64,000 nucleotides of DNA, taken from Pteria penguin. Taxonomy: Eukaryota > Mollusca > Bivalvia > Pterioida > Pteriidae. The notes under the pieces were generated by a model, which was given only the letters and a program-made list of their open reading frames with translations, was not told the DNA's origin and searched no databases. The translations under genes were made by a program, and so were the position numbers. Location: positions 2,615,035 through 2,679,034 of the forward strand of contig CM068593.1 of assembly GCA_035048485.1 (NCBI GenBank), in the 5' to 3' direction. Below are positions 43,746-57,668 of the stretch, one piece after another (within the stretch, counting starts at the first letter, position 1; each line of letters begins with the position of its first letter).

Positions 43746-44330
43746 GAAACACCGTCTATCTGTTCACCTGTCCGTCTTTCTGCATCTTTGGTCTGTCCGC
43801 TGAACTGTTCAAATCGAGTCCAGACCATACCTTCTTTGTGATACCTTGCGCAATGATTATACATTCATTCATGTGGAATCCATGGCCCAAAAGTGTGTCA
43901 TGGCATTTAACCAAGGTCATGTTTGTAAGGTAAATGTCACATTCCACATATTGTCAAAATTGTCAATGATTTGTATTAGGATAACACTTCACACAATTAT
44001 TATCAATGACCCAAGGATATATCACGATATTTAACCTAACCAAGGTGTTATCTCTTAGGTCAAGTGAACAGTACACACATAGTCAGCATAGGTATCTGAG
44101 CTAGACTTTTACAATAACTTGGATTTGAGTAATCCTACACACAATTATTGTCCTCGACTTAATGGTGTGTCATGACCTTAATCCATAGTTTAATACCTGT
44201 GTCTGCACGGTCAAGTTCACATATTCGTGTCCGGGTGGTTACTACTTCTATATAAGTCAAAGTAACAGTGCATGCCATGGTCAAAATTGTGTCTGGGTCA
44301 TAACATTGACATTTTTGTATCCTGATACTT
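43746..44330 (+). repeat. Degenerate copies of the 'caaggtcatgac' repeat family
   Basis: It contains 'gtgtgtcatg.c.tttaacc', 'aaggtcatgttt' and 'acacaattattgtcctcgac' blocks similar in order to 41737-42270, and a CTGTCCGTCTTTCTG start as at 61980. Decay is too advanced to count units. Confidence 0.5.
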
Positions 44331-45049
44331 TACTCATTAAATCCTATCCTGTGATTTTGAACTTAAATTGAAGGTGATGTATCAAATGTTAATTCACAGC
44401 CTTTACTATATTTCTTTTTCTTCAAATAAAGATTTTCTTTTTCGATAAAATCTAAATCATCGACAGTCTTTCTCACAAATCTACTATAAAATTATCGACT
44501 TGCTATTCGACTTGATAATACCTCTGATAGTGATGACAATGCCGAAAACAAACAATAAAACAGTTGTCTAATCACTGAATGAGTAAAAATTTAAATAGAT
44601 ACACTTTGAATGAATTCTTGCAAGTATTCAGAATTAATACATAAGGATTCAATAACACTTGAAGCAAACTTTCGTCCAAACTTTATTTCAAACTTAATTC
44701 TCCTTTTATAAACTTTCTTCATTTATGTTGCAACATTTTCAAATGCAACCTTTCATTTTGAGAGGAAAGATTTATGCTGGTATTGAGAATCTCTTCTTGT
44801 CTTCCAGATTATTGAAAAAAAATCTTGCCCTTTTATGTTCTCAGTGATTCAAGTGTTTAAATGTGAGGGGAAAATAGAAAAATAGGATTGAACTGTTGTA
44901 AAACGAATTGGTTTCGATCCCTTTTAGAATGAGCTGGTTTGGCGTGAAACATACAGAGAACACTTATTTCCTTTGTAGTGTGGAGCTCATAAAAAGTTAC
45001 CGCGGAAGTGATTGAGTATACAACACGCATTCACGAAATATACAATAAT
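44331..45049. other. No recognised gene
   Basis: AT-rich. It may include unrecognisable upstream parts of the TRIM-like scrap that follows. Confidence 0.3.
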
Positions 45050-45290
45050 AATTTACTCTTCCATGCTGTCTGAATCAATTTAAAGCTTCAAGAAATCGGC
45101 AAGTCAACTAAAGAAAAATTACAATCAAAAGACCAAGAGAAAAAAATTAAAAGTATAAGGAATTTCAAAGAACCGTAGAAAAATTGCATGTTTCTCAGAC
45201 TGTAACGATAATGCAATGCTTTATGAATTTTATTCGGGATGAGGACTTTAATAACATAGCGTAGATTAAAAGTCCATCTCAGGACAATTG
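45050..45290 (+). pseudogene. Scrap of a TRIM-like gene (coiled-coil region)
   Basis: The frame at 45092 reads E-I-G-K-S-T-K-E-K-L. After a frameshift near 45165 it continues F-Q-R-T-V-E-K-L-H-V-S and T-I-M-Q-C. This aligns in order with E-I-S-R-S-T-R-A-K-L and F-Q-R-I-V-G-K-L-D-V-L, then T-I-L-K-C, residues ~168-225 of the intact gene. A stop lies just upstream. No B-box or propeller part was recognised nearby. It is on the same strand, 6.2 kb downstream of the intact gene. Confidence 0.6.
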
Positions 45291-46250
45291 GAAATACCTG
45301 CCTGTGTGCCTGAAATGGAATATTTTTATGTACGTATTCTATTATTATCTATACGTCCAAGTAGACGTTTTTTCATACGTTGAGGTGTTTTCTTTCCTTT
45401 CATTTTTTTCTGTTTTGTTTTGTTTGTTTGTTTGTGTCTTGTGTGTGTGTTTTTGTTTTATTTGCGTTTCTTTTTATTTATTTGTTTGCCCCGAATGATG
45501 TCTGCAGCTACCATTCGTGCATATTACATGTTTATAAAGGACCCAGTCGCAGTGATTATAGACAGTACCGTACCTACAAGCACTTACTCACTGCACATCC
45601 TGAAATGACCATATCGCGCCCACAATTTTATTGCGAAAAAGATTGGTCAATACAACGTATTGCTTTTAAATGCTGTTGAAACTACCAATACATTGTTAAC
45701 CACCAAGTTAATGACCTGTTGGCGACTACATATTTGATAGAAATAATTTAGTACTGAATCCTGAATGAACCAGATTTGAAAAAAAGGTGTATGTATAGCA
45801 CGATAACTAAGAATAGAAAAAAGAATATATTTTGAAGATTTCTAACAGTCTCATAAATGCATCAAAATTCATTCTGAATTAGAGTGTATAACTTGTTATT
45901 ATTATTGCAAGCCAGACTTGAGTACTATCATGTCCGCAAAATGTAGTCCCTACCTTATACATTTTGCATTTACTATTCAGGGCTAAATCTGAGTCTTTGT
46001 TTACGGTAGAATCCTTTTTCCTGACAAATTTGACGATAAAGGATTGAAATCCTTCCTGTTCCATTTCTTGTCATTTGTTTTGAATGCACTGGAGTATCAG
46101 CTTACTGCTTACAGTTCGGAAAGATATTTATCCCCATTCTATTTCTTTATTTTACAAGATTCAGCTAATTTATCAATACAATATCAGGTACAATTTATCA
46201 TGTACCTTCATATACAAATTTATCAGAAAGATATCTCTACAGGAAAGTAA
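45291..46250. other. No recognised gene
   Basis: T-rich and GT-rich open frames (45304-45600) look compositional. No domain was recognised. Confidence 0.3.
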
Positions 46251-46251
46251 G

Positions 46252-46333
<82 letters not shown>

Positions 46334-46342
46334 CAGACAGAC

Positions 46343-46375
<33 letters not shown>

Positions 46376-46388
46376 CAGACAGACAGAC

Positions 46389-46486
<98 letters not shown>

Positions 46487-46514
46487 ATACAGACCGACAG
46501 ACAGACAGACAGAC

Positions 46515-46582
<68 letters not shown>

Positions 46583-46601
46583 TGATTGATAGATAGATAG
46601 G

Positions 46602-46665
<64 letters not shown>

Positions 46666-46712
46666 CAGATAGATAGATAGATAGATAGATAGACTGATTG
46701 ATTGATTGTGTA
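46252..46712 (+). repeat. (GATA)n/(GACA)n microsatellite, about 460 bp
   Basis: About 110 tetranucleotide units, mostly GATA, with GACA clusters near 46333, 46377, 46494-46516 and 46663. The minus-strand frames rich in Y-L-S-I are artefacts of the tetranucleotide repeat. Confidence 0.95.
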
Positions 46713-46719
46713 TATCATA

Positions 46720-49260
46720 GATGGATGGACGGGTGGACAGGTAGGTAGATATTTCCCACAATCGAGATTTATTCATAGGGTTTTAGGGAAAATACTGGAA
46801 TGTAAAAGTGTTCTTTGAAATTTTGCATAACATGTTCTGAATAAATAATAATTTCATTCTAAACTGGAATGGTTACCTTCTATAACTGATTACAAAGCCG
46901 GACGAAGGAAGTACACTAGGGTCTAAACAAAGATGTGTGATCGGATAGACCGGACCATTTTATGTGGGCTATATAATTAAAGATTACACTCACGCCTTTA
47001 CATACTTTACCATGAAATTAATATGTACCATTGGACACAAGACTAGGTGTGAAAAATACTTCAAGATGATTTATGTGGTATATCATGCACAATTATCATA
47101 TGCGAACAGGGGGACCTTACTCCATCCGGGCACCTTGTTTCGCCTAGAAGTAATTGGGGTTGGTAACTGAAGTTGAAACTATACAACCATATTGTCCTTT
47201 TAGTTGAAGGACTTTGAGATGTGGTTAATCCTTCAGTACTTCTTCTTTATTTACTCTTGCTCTTCTGGGTATTTGATTCAAATGTTAAGGAGAATGGCAA
47301 TTTCTTTATAAACACTTACATCGATTTCTGAAGTAAATCTGAGATTATTTCAATGTGTTTTCTTCATATACAGAGTTGTAATGCTATAACCAATTTAAAA
47401 AGAATCTTCAAACCCTGTCACTTCCATGTGAACTATTGCTTCTCCAACAACAAACCTTCAATAAAATGGTTGGATTCGAATCTCCTATCGTTAATTTAGA
47501 AACGAATCCGCCTTAAACTTGTGGATCTGGAGATTAATGGTCAAACGAAAATAATAAAATATCTCGGTGTTTTACATAAACAAAGAACAAAATGATGCAA
47601 AGGAAAGAAGAATAAAAAAGGTTATATTGATGTATGTACGAAACTGATAGATTAATGCTTGGTTTGGAATAAGTTTACCCCTAAAACACCCTTCTTTCTG
47701 TACGTTGAAGAAAGGAATAACTAAGACGGACATTTTCATAATAGTCAAATTAAAGCAAAATGCAACCCGTCGATTTTTTCACTATACTGTTGGTACGTAC
47801 AGATTTGATTCTTTCAGTAAGTATCTGATGTGGAATTCCTATCATGTAAATCAGTTTTGTGGAAACAGATTTATATTCAGGAAAACATTAATGATGAAAT
47901 AATTGCGACATACTGAATAAATCAAACCGTCCTGTAGTGCAATATCAATGACCAATAGGGTTCGCCAGCGACACGTGTCCGCTTCGAGTGTTATGTGACA
48001 TGCAATTCTTTAATGGTAAAAGGTACGAAACATTCCAAATATATTATGGGAATGACTTTGGTTTTATCGTAAGTGATAATGCAAATTTTCGTTCATATAT
48101 TACCATCTTAATTGCAGAATTCAGCGGACAAGCAAATATAATTGAAATATTCTGAATTATATTCTCACATAAGGCAATAATCAAAGTAAAACAATCGATC
48201 GAAAAAAGAAAATTTTACTCAGAAATAAAAGATAAATCCCGACGTGTATACCTCATACAAAGTCACTTTTCTTGATCATCTTAGCGTTTTAGAATGAACC
48301 CCATGCTAAAAATATAAACAACTACCAAACAGAGAAAAATGGACTTGTACAATTAAAGCAGGTGATATTTTAAATAAATGTTTTTGACAATATGTAGTGA
48401 GGGCAAGACAAAAGCGTTTTTATAACACAAATTCTTTATACAGGTTGCACTTTTGGCAGTGTCAACTGTTTTTCTTTCAACAGCAGATCAATGAATTTAC
48501 TTGTTGTTTGTTTTGTTATGCTATATTTATGCTTCTATTATTTCTAAAAATATACAGTATTTGTCCACTATCTACTTGTCTTTGTGTTGAACTATTTTGC
48601 ACTTTTATAACAATCACATAAGTTTTTATCGCAATCGCCTTGGTGTGTTATCCTGCAGAAGGGTGTAGATTGCATGGTAAATGTGATAATCACATCATAT
48701 TCCGTGGTGTTGTGGCTGTAGTGGTGTACTTTTGATATCAAGGAATGGTATGTATTAATGTAATTATTTCAAACATTCACACAAGAACATCACACACACT
48801 CTTCCGGTTAATGTGCAGTTGCGATACCAAATCAGGAAAGTGAGTTGATATGACAGTATTGAATCAATTGGTGTGATTTAAGATTTCTGTTTAAAATTAT
48901 ATAATAATCAATATTTATTATATACTGCATGATAGATCTAATGTTAACATATGAACGGACCGCTAATTTTGAGGTAAAATGCCTTTTCTTATATTACGTT
49001 GTGTTAAAGAATCAGATCTTTTCTGTCCTCTCTTTTGTTGTATGTATATGTTTTTCCAACATAATAAATACAGAATTAATAACAAATGTTCAGCTGAACG
49101 CTCTATTTTTGATTGCAGATAAATCAAATAGAAACGCACGTGCGTGTATTTAAACAGACCAACATTTGGATAGTTATGTAAAGTACGAAAGAGACTGATA
49201 CAATGTCCAAGAACCAAGAACAAAGTGGATATTCCAGAGCCCTGGAATCAAGAGATGTAG
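46720..49260. other. No recognised gene
   Basis: This is AT-rich DNA with only short open frames. No domain, repeat or RNA gene was recognised. Confidence 0.35.
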
Positions 49261-50284
49261 GCAGGTGTGGAGAGGAATAAGTAGTGAGGTGTGGAGAGGA
49301 ATAAGCAGTCAGCTACGGAGAGGAGTAAGTAGCCAGGTGTGGGGCGAATTACACAGCCAAGTGTGGAGCGGAGTAAACCATCAGGTGCAGAGAGGAGAAA
49401 TCAGCCAGGTGCAGAGAGGAGTAATCAACCGGGTTCGGAGAGTAGTATGCAGTCTGGTGCGGAGACGAGTAAGCAGTCAGGTGCAGAGAGGAGTAAGTAG
49501 CCAAGAGTGGAGAGGAGTAAGTAGCCAGGTGTGGAGCGGAGTAATCAACAAGGTCCGGAGAGGAGTAAGCAACCAGGTGTGGAGATGAGTAAGCAATCAG
49601 GTGCAGAGAAGAGTAAGTAGCCAGGTGTGGAGCGGAGTAAGTAGCCAGGAGTGGAGAGGAGTAAGCAATCAGGTGCAGAGAAGAGTAAGTAGCCAGGTGT
49701 GAGCGGTGTAAACAGTCAGGTACAGAGAGGAGTAATCACCCTGGTGCGGAAAGGAGTAAGTAGCCAGGAGAGGAGAGGAGTAAGTAGCCAGGGATGGAGC
49801 GGAGTACACAGCCAGGTGTGGAGCGGAGTAATCAACAAGGTGCGGAGAGGAGTAAGCAACCAGGTGCGGAGAGGAGTAAGCAATCAGGTGCAGAGAAGAG
49901 TAAGTAGCCAGGTGTGGAGCGGAGTACACAGCCAGGTGTGGAGCGGAGTACACAGCCAGGTGTGGAGCGGAGTAAACATTCACGTGCGAATAGGAGTAAG
50001 CAGTCACGTGCGGAGAAGAGTAAACAGGCAGGTGCGGAGAAGAGTAAATAGTCAGGTATAGAGAGGAATAATCAACCTGGTGCGTAGAGGAGTAAGCAGC
50101 CAGGTGCGGGGAGGAGTAAGTAGCCAGGTGTGGAGCGGAGTACAGAGCCAGGTGTAAAGATGAGTAAACAGTCAGGTGCAGAGAGGAGTAATCAACCGGG
50201 TGCGGAGAGGAGTAAGAAGCCAGGTGCGGAAAGAAGTAAGTAACCAGATGTGAAGAGGAGTAAGCAGCCATGTGTGAAGATTAG

Positions 50285-52731
50285 TACGCAGCCAGGTGTA
50301 GAGCGGAGTATGCATCCAGGTGTGGAGAGTAGCACACAGTCAGGAGTGGATTGGAGTAAGCAGCTAGGTGCGAAGAGCAGTAAGCAGCCAGGTGTAGAGA
50401 GGAGTACGTAGCCATGTGTGGAGAGGAGTACACAGCCAGGTGTAGAGAGTAGTACACATCCAGGTGTGGAGAGGAGTAAGCAGCCAGGTGTAGAGTGGAG
50501 TACACAGCCAGATGTGGAGCGCAGTACACATCCAGGTGTGGAGGAGTAAGCAGTCAGGTGTGGAGAGGAGTACACAGCCAAGTGTGGAGAGGAGTACACA
50601 GCCAGGTGTCAAGAAGAGTACACATCCAGGTGTGGAGAGGAGTACACAGCCAGGTGTCAGGAATAGTACACAGCCAGATATGGAGAGGAGTAAGTAGACA
50701 GGTGTAGAGATGAGTACAAAACCAGCTGTAGAGTGGAGTAGACAGCCAGGTGTGGAGTGCAGTACGCATCCAGTTGTAGAGGAGTAAGTAGTCAGGTGGG
50801 GATAGGAGTACACAGCCAGGTGTGGAGAGGAGTACACAGATGTGGAGAGGAGTACACAGTCAGGTGTGGAACAGCGAGGGGAGTAAGCATCCAGGTGTGG
50901 AGAAGAGTACGTAGTCATATGAGGAAAGGAGTACACACCCAGGTGTCAAGAGGAGTACACAGCCAGGTGTGGAGAGGAGTAAACAACCAGGCGTGGAGAG
51001 TACACAGCCGGATGTGGAGAGGAGTAAGCAGTCAGGTGTGTAGAGGAGTACACAACCAGGTTGGGAGAAGAGCACACAGCCAGGTGTCTAGAGGAATACA
51101 CAGCCAGGTGTGGAGAGCAGTACACAGCCAAGTGTGGAGTGGAGTACACAGCCAGATGTGGGGTACACAGCCAGGTATGGAGAGGAGTACACAGCCAGGT
51201 GTGGAGAGGAGTAAGCAGCCAGGTGGGTAGAGGAGCAGACAGCCAGGTATCGAGAGGAGTACAAAGATGTGGAGAGGAGTACATAGATGTGGAGAGGAGT
51301 ACACAGTCAGGTGTGGAACAGCGAGGGGAGTAAGCATCCAGGTGTGGAGAAGAGTACGTAGTCATATGAGGAAAGGAGTACACACCCAGGTGTCAAGAGG
51401 AGTACACAGCCAGGTGTAGAGAGGAGTAAGCAGCCAGTTGTGGAGAGGAATACACAACCAGGTGTAGAGTGAAGTACACAGCCAGGTGTGGAGCGCAATA
51501 CAAACCAGATGTGGAGGAGTAAGCAGTCAGGTGGTGATAGGAGTATACAGCCAGGTGTGGAGAGGTGTACACAGCCAGGTGTCAAGAAGAGTACACATCC
51601 AGGTGTGGAGAGGAGCACACATCCAGGTGTGGAGAGGAGTAAAGAGTCAGGTGTGGAGAGGAGTAAACAGTCAGGTGTGGAGAAGAGTGCACAGCCAGGT
51701 GGGCAGAGAAGCACACAGCCAGGTGTAGAGAGGGGTAACAGCCAGATATGGAGTGGAGTACACAACCAGGTGTGGGATGGAGTACACAGCCAGGGGTCGA
51801 GAGGAATACACAGCCAGGTTTGGAGTGGAGTACTCAGCCAGGTATGGAGAGGAGTAAGTAGACAAGTGTGCACTCTAGGTGTAGAGTGGAGTACACAGCC
51901 TGGTGTGGAGCGCAGTACGCATCCAGTTGTGGAAGAGTAAGAAGTCAGGTGGGGATAGGAGTACACAGCGAGGTGTGGAGAGGAGTACACAGCCAGGTGT
52001 GGAGAGGAGTACACAGCCAGGTGTCGAGAAGAGCACACAGTCAGGTGTGGAGCAGAGTACACAGCCAGGTGTGGAGAGGAGTACACAGCCAGGTGTCAAG
52101 AACAGTACACATCCAGGTATGAAGAGAAGTGCACAGCCAGATGTGTAGAGGAGTATACAGCCGGGTGTGGAGAAGAGTAAGCAGTCAGGTGTGGAGCAGA
52201 GTACACAGCCAGGTGTGGAGGGGAGTAAGCAGCCAGGTGTGAAGAGGAGTAAGCAGCCAGGTGTGAAGAGGAGTAAGCAGTCAGGTGTGGAGTGGTGTAC
52301 ACAGCCGCCAGGTGTGAAGTGGAGTACACAGCCGGATGTGGAGAGAAGTAAACACCTAGGTGTGGAGAGGAGGAAGCAGTCAGGTGTGGAGTGGAGTATT
52401 CAACCAGGTATAGAGTGAAGTAAGCAGTCTAGTGTGGAGAGGAGTAAACAGTCAAGTGTTAAGTGGAGTATACAGCCAGGTATGGAGTGGAGTCAGCAGT
52501 CAGGTGCGAAAAGGTGTAAGCAACCAGGTGTGGAAAGGAGTAAGCAGCCAGTTGCGAAGAGAATTATGCAGCCAGGTGTGGAGTGGAGTATAGAGCCAGG
52601 TGTGAAGCGGAGTAAACAGTCAGGTGCAGAGAGAAGTAATCAACCGGTGGGGAGAGGAGTAAGCAGCCATGTGCGGAGAGAAGTAAGTAACCAGGTGTGA
52701 TGAGGAGTAAGCAGCCATGTGTGGAGATTAG
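50285..52731 (+). repeat. Higher-order repeat unit A (2447 bp)
   Basis: It contains about 102 minisatellite monomers. The landmark ACAGCGAGGG at 50871 recurs at 53318 and 55765, exactly 2447 apart. An internal 447-bp duplication is visible (the same landmark also at 51318). Left of about 50310 the in-register match to unit B weakens. Confidence 0.9.
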
Positions 52732-55178
52732 TACGCAGCCAGGTGTAAAGCGGAGTATGCATCCAGGTGTGGAGAGTAGCACACAGTCAGGAGTGGATTG
52801 GAGTAAGCAGCTAGGTGCGAAGAGCAGTAAGCAGCCAGGTGTAGAGAGGAGTACGTAGCCATGTGTGGAGAGGAGTACACAGCCAGGTGTAGAGAGTAGT
52901 ACACATCCAGGTGTGGAGAGGAGTAAGCAGCCAGGTGTAGAGTGGAGTACACAGCCAGATGTGGAGCGCAGTACACATCCAGGTGTGGAGGAGTAAGCAG
53001 TCAGGTGTGGAGAGGAGTACACAGCCAAGTGTGGAGAGGAGTACACAGCCAGGTGTCAAGAAGAGTACACATCCAGGTGTGGAGAGGAGTACACAGCCAG
53101 GTGTCAGGAATAGTACACAGCCAGATATGGAGAGGAGTAAGTAGACAGGTGTAGAGATGAGTACAAAACCAGCTGTAGAGTGGAGTAGACAGCCAGGTGT
53201 GGAGTGCAGTACGCATCCAGTTGTAGAGGAGTAAGTAGTCAGGTGGGGATAGGAGTACACAGCCAGGTGTGGAGAGGAGTACACAGATGTGGAGAGGAGT
53301 ACACAGTCAGGTGTGGAACAGCGAGGGGAGTAAGCATCCAGGTGTGGAGAAGAGTACGTAGTCATATGAGGAAAGGAGTACACACCCAGGTGTCAAGAGG
53401 AGTACACAGCCAGGTGTGGAGAGGAGTAAACAACCAGGCGTGGAGAGTACACAGCCGGATGTGGAGAGGAGTAAGCAGTCAGGTGTGTAGAGGAGTACAC
53501 AACCAGGTTGGGAGAAGAGCACACAGCCAGGTGTCTAGAGGAATACACAGCCAGGTGTGGAGAGCAGTACACAGCCAAGTGTGGAGTGGAGTACACAGCC
53601 AGATGTGGGGTACACAGCCAGGTATGGAGAGGAGTACACAGCCAGGTGTGGAGAGGAGTAAGCAGCCAGGTGGGTAGAGGAGCAGACAGCCAGGTATCGA
53701 GAGGAGTACAAAGATGTGGAGAGGAGTACATAGATGTGGAGAGGAGTACACAGTCAGGTGTGGAACAGCGAGGGGAGTAAGCATCCAGGTGTGGAGAAGA
53801 GTACGTAGTCATATGAGGAAAGGAGTACACACCCAGGTGTCAAGAGGAGTACACAGCCAGGTGTAGAGAGGAGTAAGCAGCCAGTTGTGGAGAGGAATAC
53901 ACAACCAGGTGTAGAGTGAAGTACACAGCCAGGTGTGGAGCGCAATACAAACCAGATGTGGAGGAGTAAGCAGTCAGGTGGTGATAGGAGTATACAGCCA
54001 GGTGTGGAGAGGTGTACACAGCCAGGTGTCAAGAAGAGTACACATCCAGGTGTGGAGAGGAGCACACATCCAGGTGTGGAGAGGAGTAAAGAGTCAGGTG
54101 TGGAGAGGAGTAAACAGTCAGGTGTGGAGAAGAGTGCACAGCCAGGTGGGCAGAGAAGCACACAGCCAGGTGTAGAGAGGGGTAACAGCCAGATATGGAG
54201 TGGAGTACACAACCAGGTGTGGGATGGAGTACACAGCCAGGGGTCGAGAGGAATACACAGCCAGGTTTGGAGTGGAGTACTCAGCCAGGTATGGAGAGGA
54301 GTAAGTAGACAAGTGTGCACTCTAGGTGTAGAGTGGAGTACACAGCCTGGTGTGGAGCGCAGTACGCATCCAGTTGTGGAAGAGTAAGAAGTCAGGTGGG
54401 GATAGGAGTACACAGCGAGGTGTGGAGAGGAGTACACAGCCAGGTGTGGAGAGGAGTACACAGCCAGGTGTCGAGAAGAGCACACAGTCAGGTGTGGAGC
54501 AGAGTACACAGCCAGGTGTGGAGAGGAGTACACAGCCAGGTGTCAAGAACAGTACACATCCAGGTATGAAGAGAAGTGCACAGCCAGATGTGTAGAGGAG
54601 TATACAGCCGGGTGTGGAGAAGAGTAAGCAGTCAGGTGTGGAGCAGAGTACACAGCCAGGTGTGGAGGGGAGTAAGCAGCCAGGTGTGAAGAGGAGTAAG
54701 CAGCCAGGTGTGAAGAGGAGTAAGCAGTCAGGTGTGGAGTGGTGTACACAGCCGCCAGGTGTGAAGTGGAGTACACAGCCGGATGTGGAGAGAAGTAAAC
54801 ACCTAGGTGTGGAGAGGAGGAAGCAGTCAGGTGTGGAGTGGAGTATTCAACCAGGTATAGAGTGAAGTAAGCAGTCTAGTGTGGAGAGGAGTAAACAGTC
54901 AAGTGTTAAGTGGAGTATACAGCCAGGTATGGAGTGGAGTCAGCAGTCAGGTGCGAAAAGGTGTAAGCAACCAGGTGTGGAAAGGAGTAAGCAGCCAGTT
55001 GCGAAGAGAATTATGCAGCCAGGTGTGGAGTGGAGTATAGAGCCAGGTGTGAAGCGGAGTAAACAGTCAGGTGCAGAGAGAAGTAATCAACCGGTGGGGA
55101 GAGGAGTAAGCAGCCATGTGCGGAGAGAAGTAAGTAACCAGGTGTGATGAGGAGTAAGCAGCCATGTGTGGAGATTAG
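52732..55178 (+). repeat. Higher-order repeat unit B (2447 bp)
   Basis: Same monomer order as unit A. I saw no difference in the stretches compared after the first ~100 bp. Confidence 0.9.
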
Positions 55179-57668
55179 TACGCAGCCAGGTGTAAAGCGG
55201 AGTATGCATCCAGGTGTGGAGAGTAGCACACAGTCAGGAGTGGATTGGAGTAAGCAGCTAGGTGCGAAGAGCAGTAAGCAGCCAGGTGTAGAGAGGAGTA
55301 CGTAGCCATGTGTGGAGAGGAGTACACAGCCAGGTGTAGAGAGTAGTACACATCCAGGTGTGGAGAGGAGTAAGCAGCCAGGTGTAGAGTGGAGTACACA
55401 GCCAGATGTGGAGCGCAGTACACATCCAGGTGTGGAGGAGTAAGCAGTCAGGTGTGGAGAGGAGTACACAGCCAAGTGTGGAGAGGAGTACACAGCCAGG
55501 TGTCAAGAAGAGTACACATCCAGGTGTGGAGAGGAGTACACAGCCAGGTGTCAGGAATAGTACACAGCCAGATATGGAGAGGAGTAAGTAGACAGGTGTA
55601 GAGATGAGTACAAAACCAGCTGTAGAGTGGAGTAGACAGCCAGGTGTGGAGTGCAGTACGCATCCAGTTGTAGAGGAGTAAGTAGTCAGGTGGGGATAGG
55701 AGTACACAGCCAGGTGTGGAGAGGAGTACACAGATGTGGAGAGGAGTACACAGTCAGGTGTGGAACAGCGAGGGGAGTAAGCATCCAGGTGTGGAGAAGA
55801 GTACGTAGTCATATGAGGAAAGGAGTACACACCCAGGTGTCAAGAGGAGTACACAGCCAGGTGTGGAGAGGAGTAAACAACCAGGCGTGGAGAGTACACA
55901 GCCGGATGTGGAGAGGAGTAAGCAGTCAGGTGTGTAGAGGAGTACACAACCAGGTTGGGAGAAGAGCACACAGCCAGGTGTCTAGAGGAATACACAGCCA
56001 GGTGTGGAGAGCAGTACACAGCCAAGTGTGGAGTGGAGTACACAGCCAGATGTGGGGTACACAGCCAGGTATGGAGAGGAGTACACAGCCAGGTGTGGAG
56101 AGGAGTAAGCAGCCAGGTGGGTAGAGGAGCAGACAGCCAGGTATCGAGAGGAGTACAAAGATGTGGAGAGGAGTACATAGATGTGGAGAGGAGTACACAG
56201 TCAGGTGTGGAACAGCGAGGGGAGTAAGCATCCAGGTGTGGAGAAGAGTACGTAGTCATATGAGGAAAGGAGTACACACCCAGGTGTCAAGAGGAGTACA
56301 CAGCCAGGTGTAGAGAGGAGTAAGCAGCCAGTTGTGGAGAGGAATACACAACCAGGTGTAGAGTGAAGTACACAGCCAGGTGTGGAGCGCAATACAAACC
56401 AGATGTGGAGGAGTAAGCAGTCAGGTGGTGATAGGAGTATACAGCCAGGTGTGGAGAGGTGTACACAGCCAGGTGTCAAGAAGAGTACACATCCAGGTGT
56501 GGAGAGGAGCACACATCCAGGTGTGGAGAGGAGTAAAGAGTCAGGTGTGGAGAGGAGTAAACAGTCAGGTGTGGAGAAGAGTGCACAGCCAGGTGGGCAG
56601 AGAAGCACACAGCCAGGTGTAGAGAGGGGTAACAGCCAGATATGGAGTGGAGTACACAACCAGGTGTGGGATGGAGTACACAGCCAGGGGTCGAGAGGAA
56701 TACACAGCCAGGTTTGGAGTGGAGTACTCAGCCAGGTATGGAGAGGAGTAAGTAGACAAGTGTGCACTCTAGGTGTAGAGTGGAGTACACAGCCTGGTGT
56801 GGAGCGCAGTACGCATCCAGTTGTGGAAGAGTAAGAAGTCAGGTGGGGATAGGAGTACACAGCGAGGTGTGGAGAGGAGTACACAGCCAGGTGTGGAGAG
56901 GAGTACACAGCCAGGTGTCGAGAAGAGCACACAGTCAGGTGTGGAGCAGAGTACACAGCCAGGTGTGGAGAGGAGTACACAGCCAGGTGTCAAGAACAGT
57001 ACACATCCAGGTGTGGAGAGAAGTGCACAGCCAGATGTGTAGAGGAGTATACAGCCGGGTGTGGAGAGGAGTAAGCAGTCAGGTGTGGAGCAGAGTACAC
57101 AGCCAGGTGTGGAGGGGAGTAAGCAGCCAGGTGTGAAGAGGAGTAAGCAGCCAGGTGTGAAGAGGAGTAAGCAGTCAGGTGTGGAGTGGTGTACACAGCC
57201 GCCAGGTGTGAAGTGGAGTACACAGCCGGATGTGGAGAGAAGTAAACACCTAGGTGTGGAGAGGAGGAAGCAGTCAGGTGTGGAGTGGAGTATTCAACCA
57301 GGTATAGAGTGAAGTAAGCAGTCTAGTGTGGAGAGGAGTAAACAGTCAAGTGTTAAGTGGAGTATACAGCCAGGTATGGAGTGGAGTCAGCAGTCAGGTG
57401 CGAAAAGGTGTAAGCAACCAGGTGTGGAAAGGAGTAAGCAGCCAGTTGCGAAGAGAATTATGCAGCCAGGTGTGGAGTGGAGTATAGAGCCAGGTGTGAA
57501 GCGGAGTAAACAGTCAGGTGCAGAGAGAAGTAATCAACCGGTGGGGAGAGGAGTAAGCAGCCATGTGCGGAGAGAAGTAAGTAACCAGGTGTGATGAGGA
57601 GTAAGCAGCCATGTGTGGAGATTAGTACGCAGCCAGGTGTAAAGCGGAGTATGCATCCAGGTGTGGAG
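55179..57668 (+). repeat. Higher-order repeat unit C (2447 bp plus ~40 bp)
   Basis: Same order as A and B, with a few substitutions clustered near 57010-57070. The register with the repeat is lost at about 57668. Confidence 0.9.

Noticed and set aside
46173..46776. Two ~180-codon minus-strand frames rich in Y-L-S-I
   Set aside because: They are direct translations of the GATA/GACA microsatellite.
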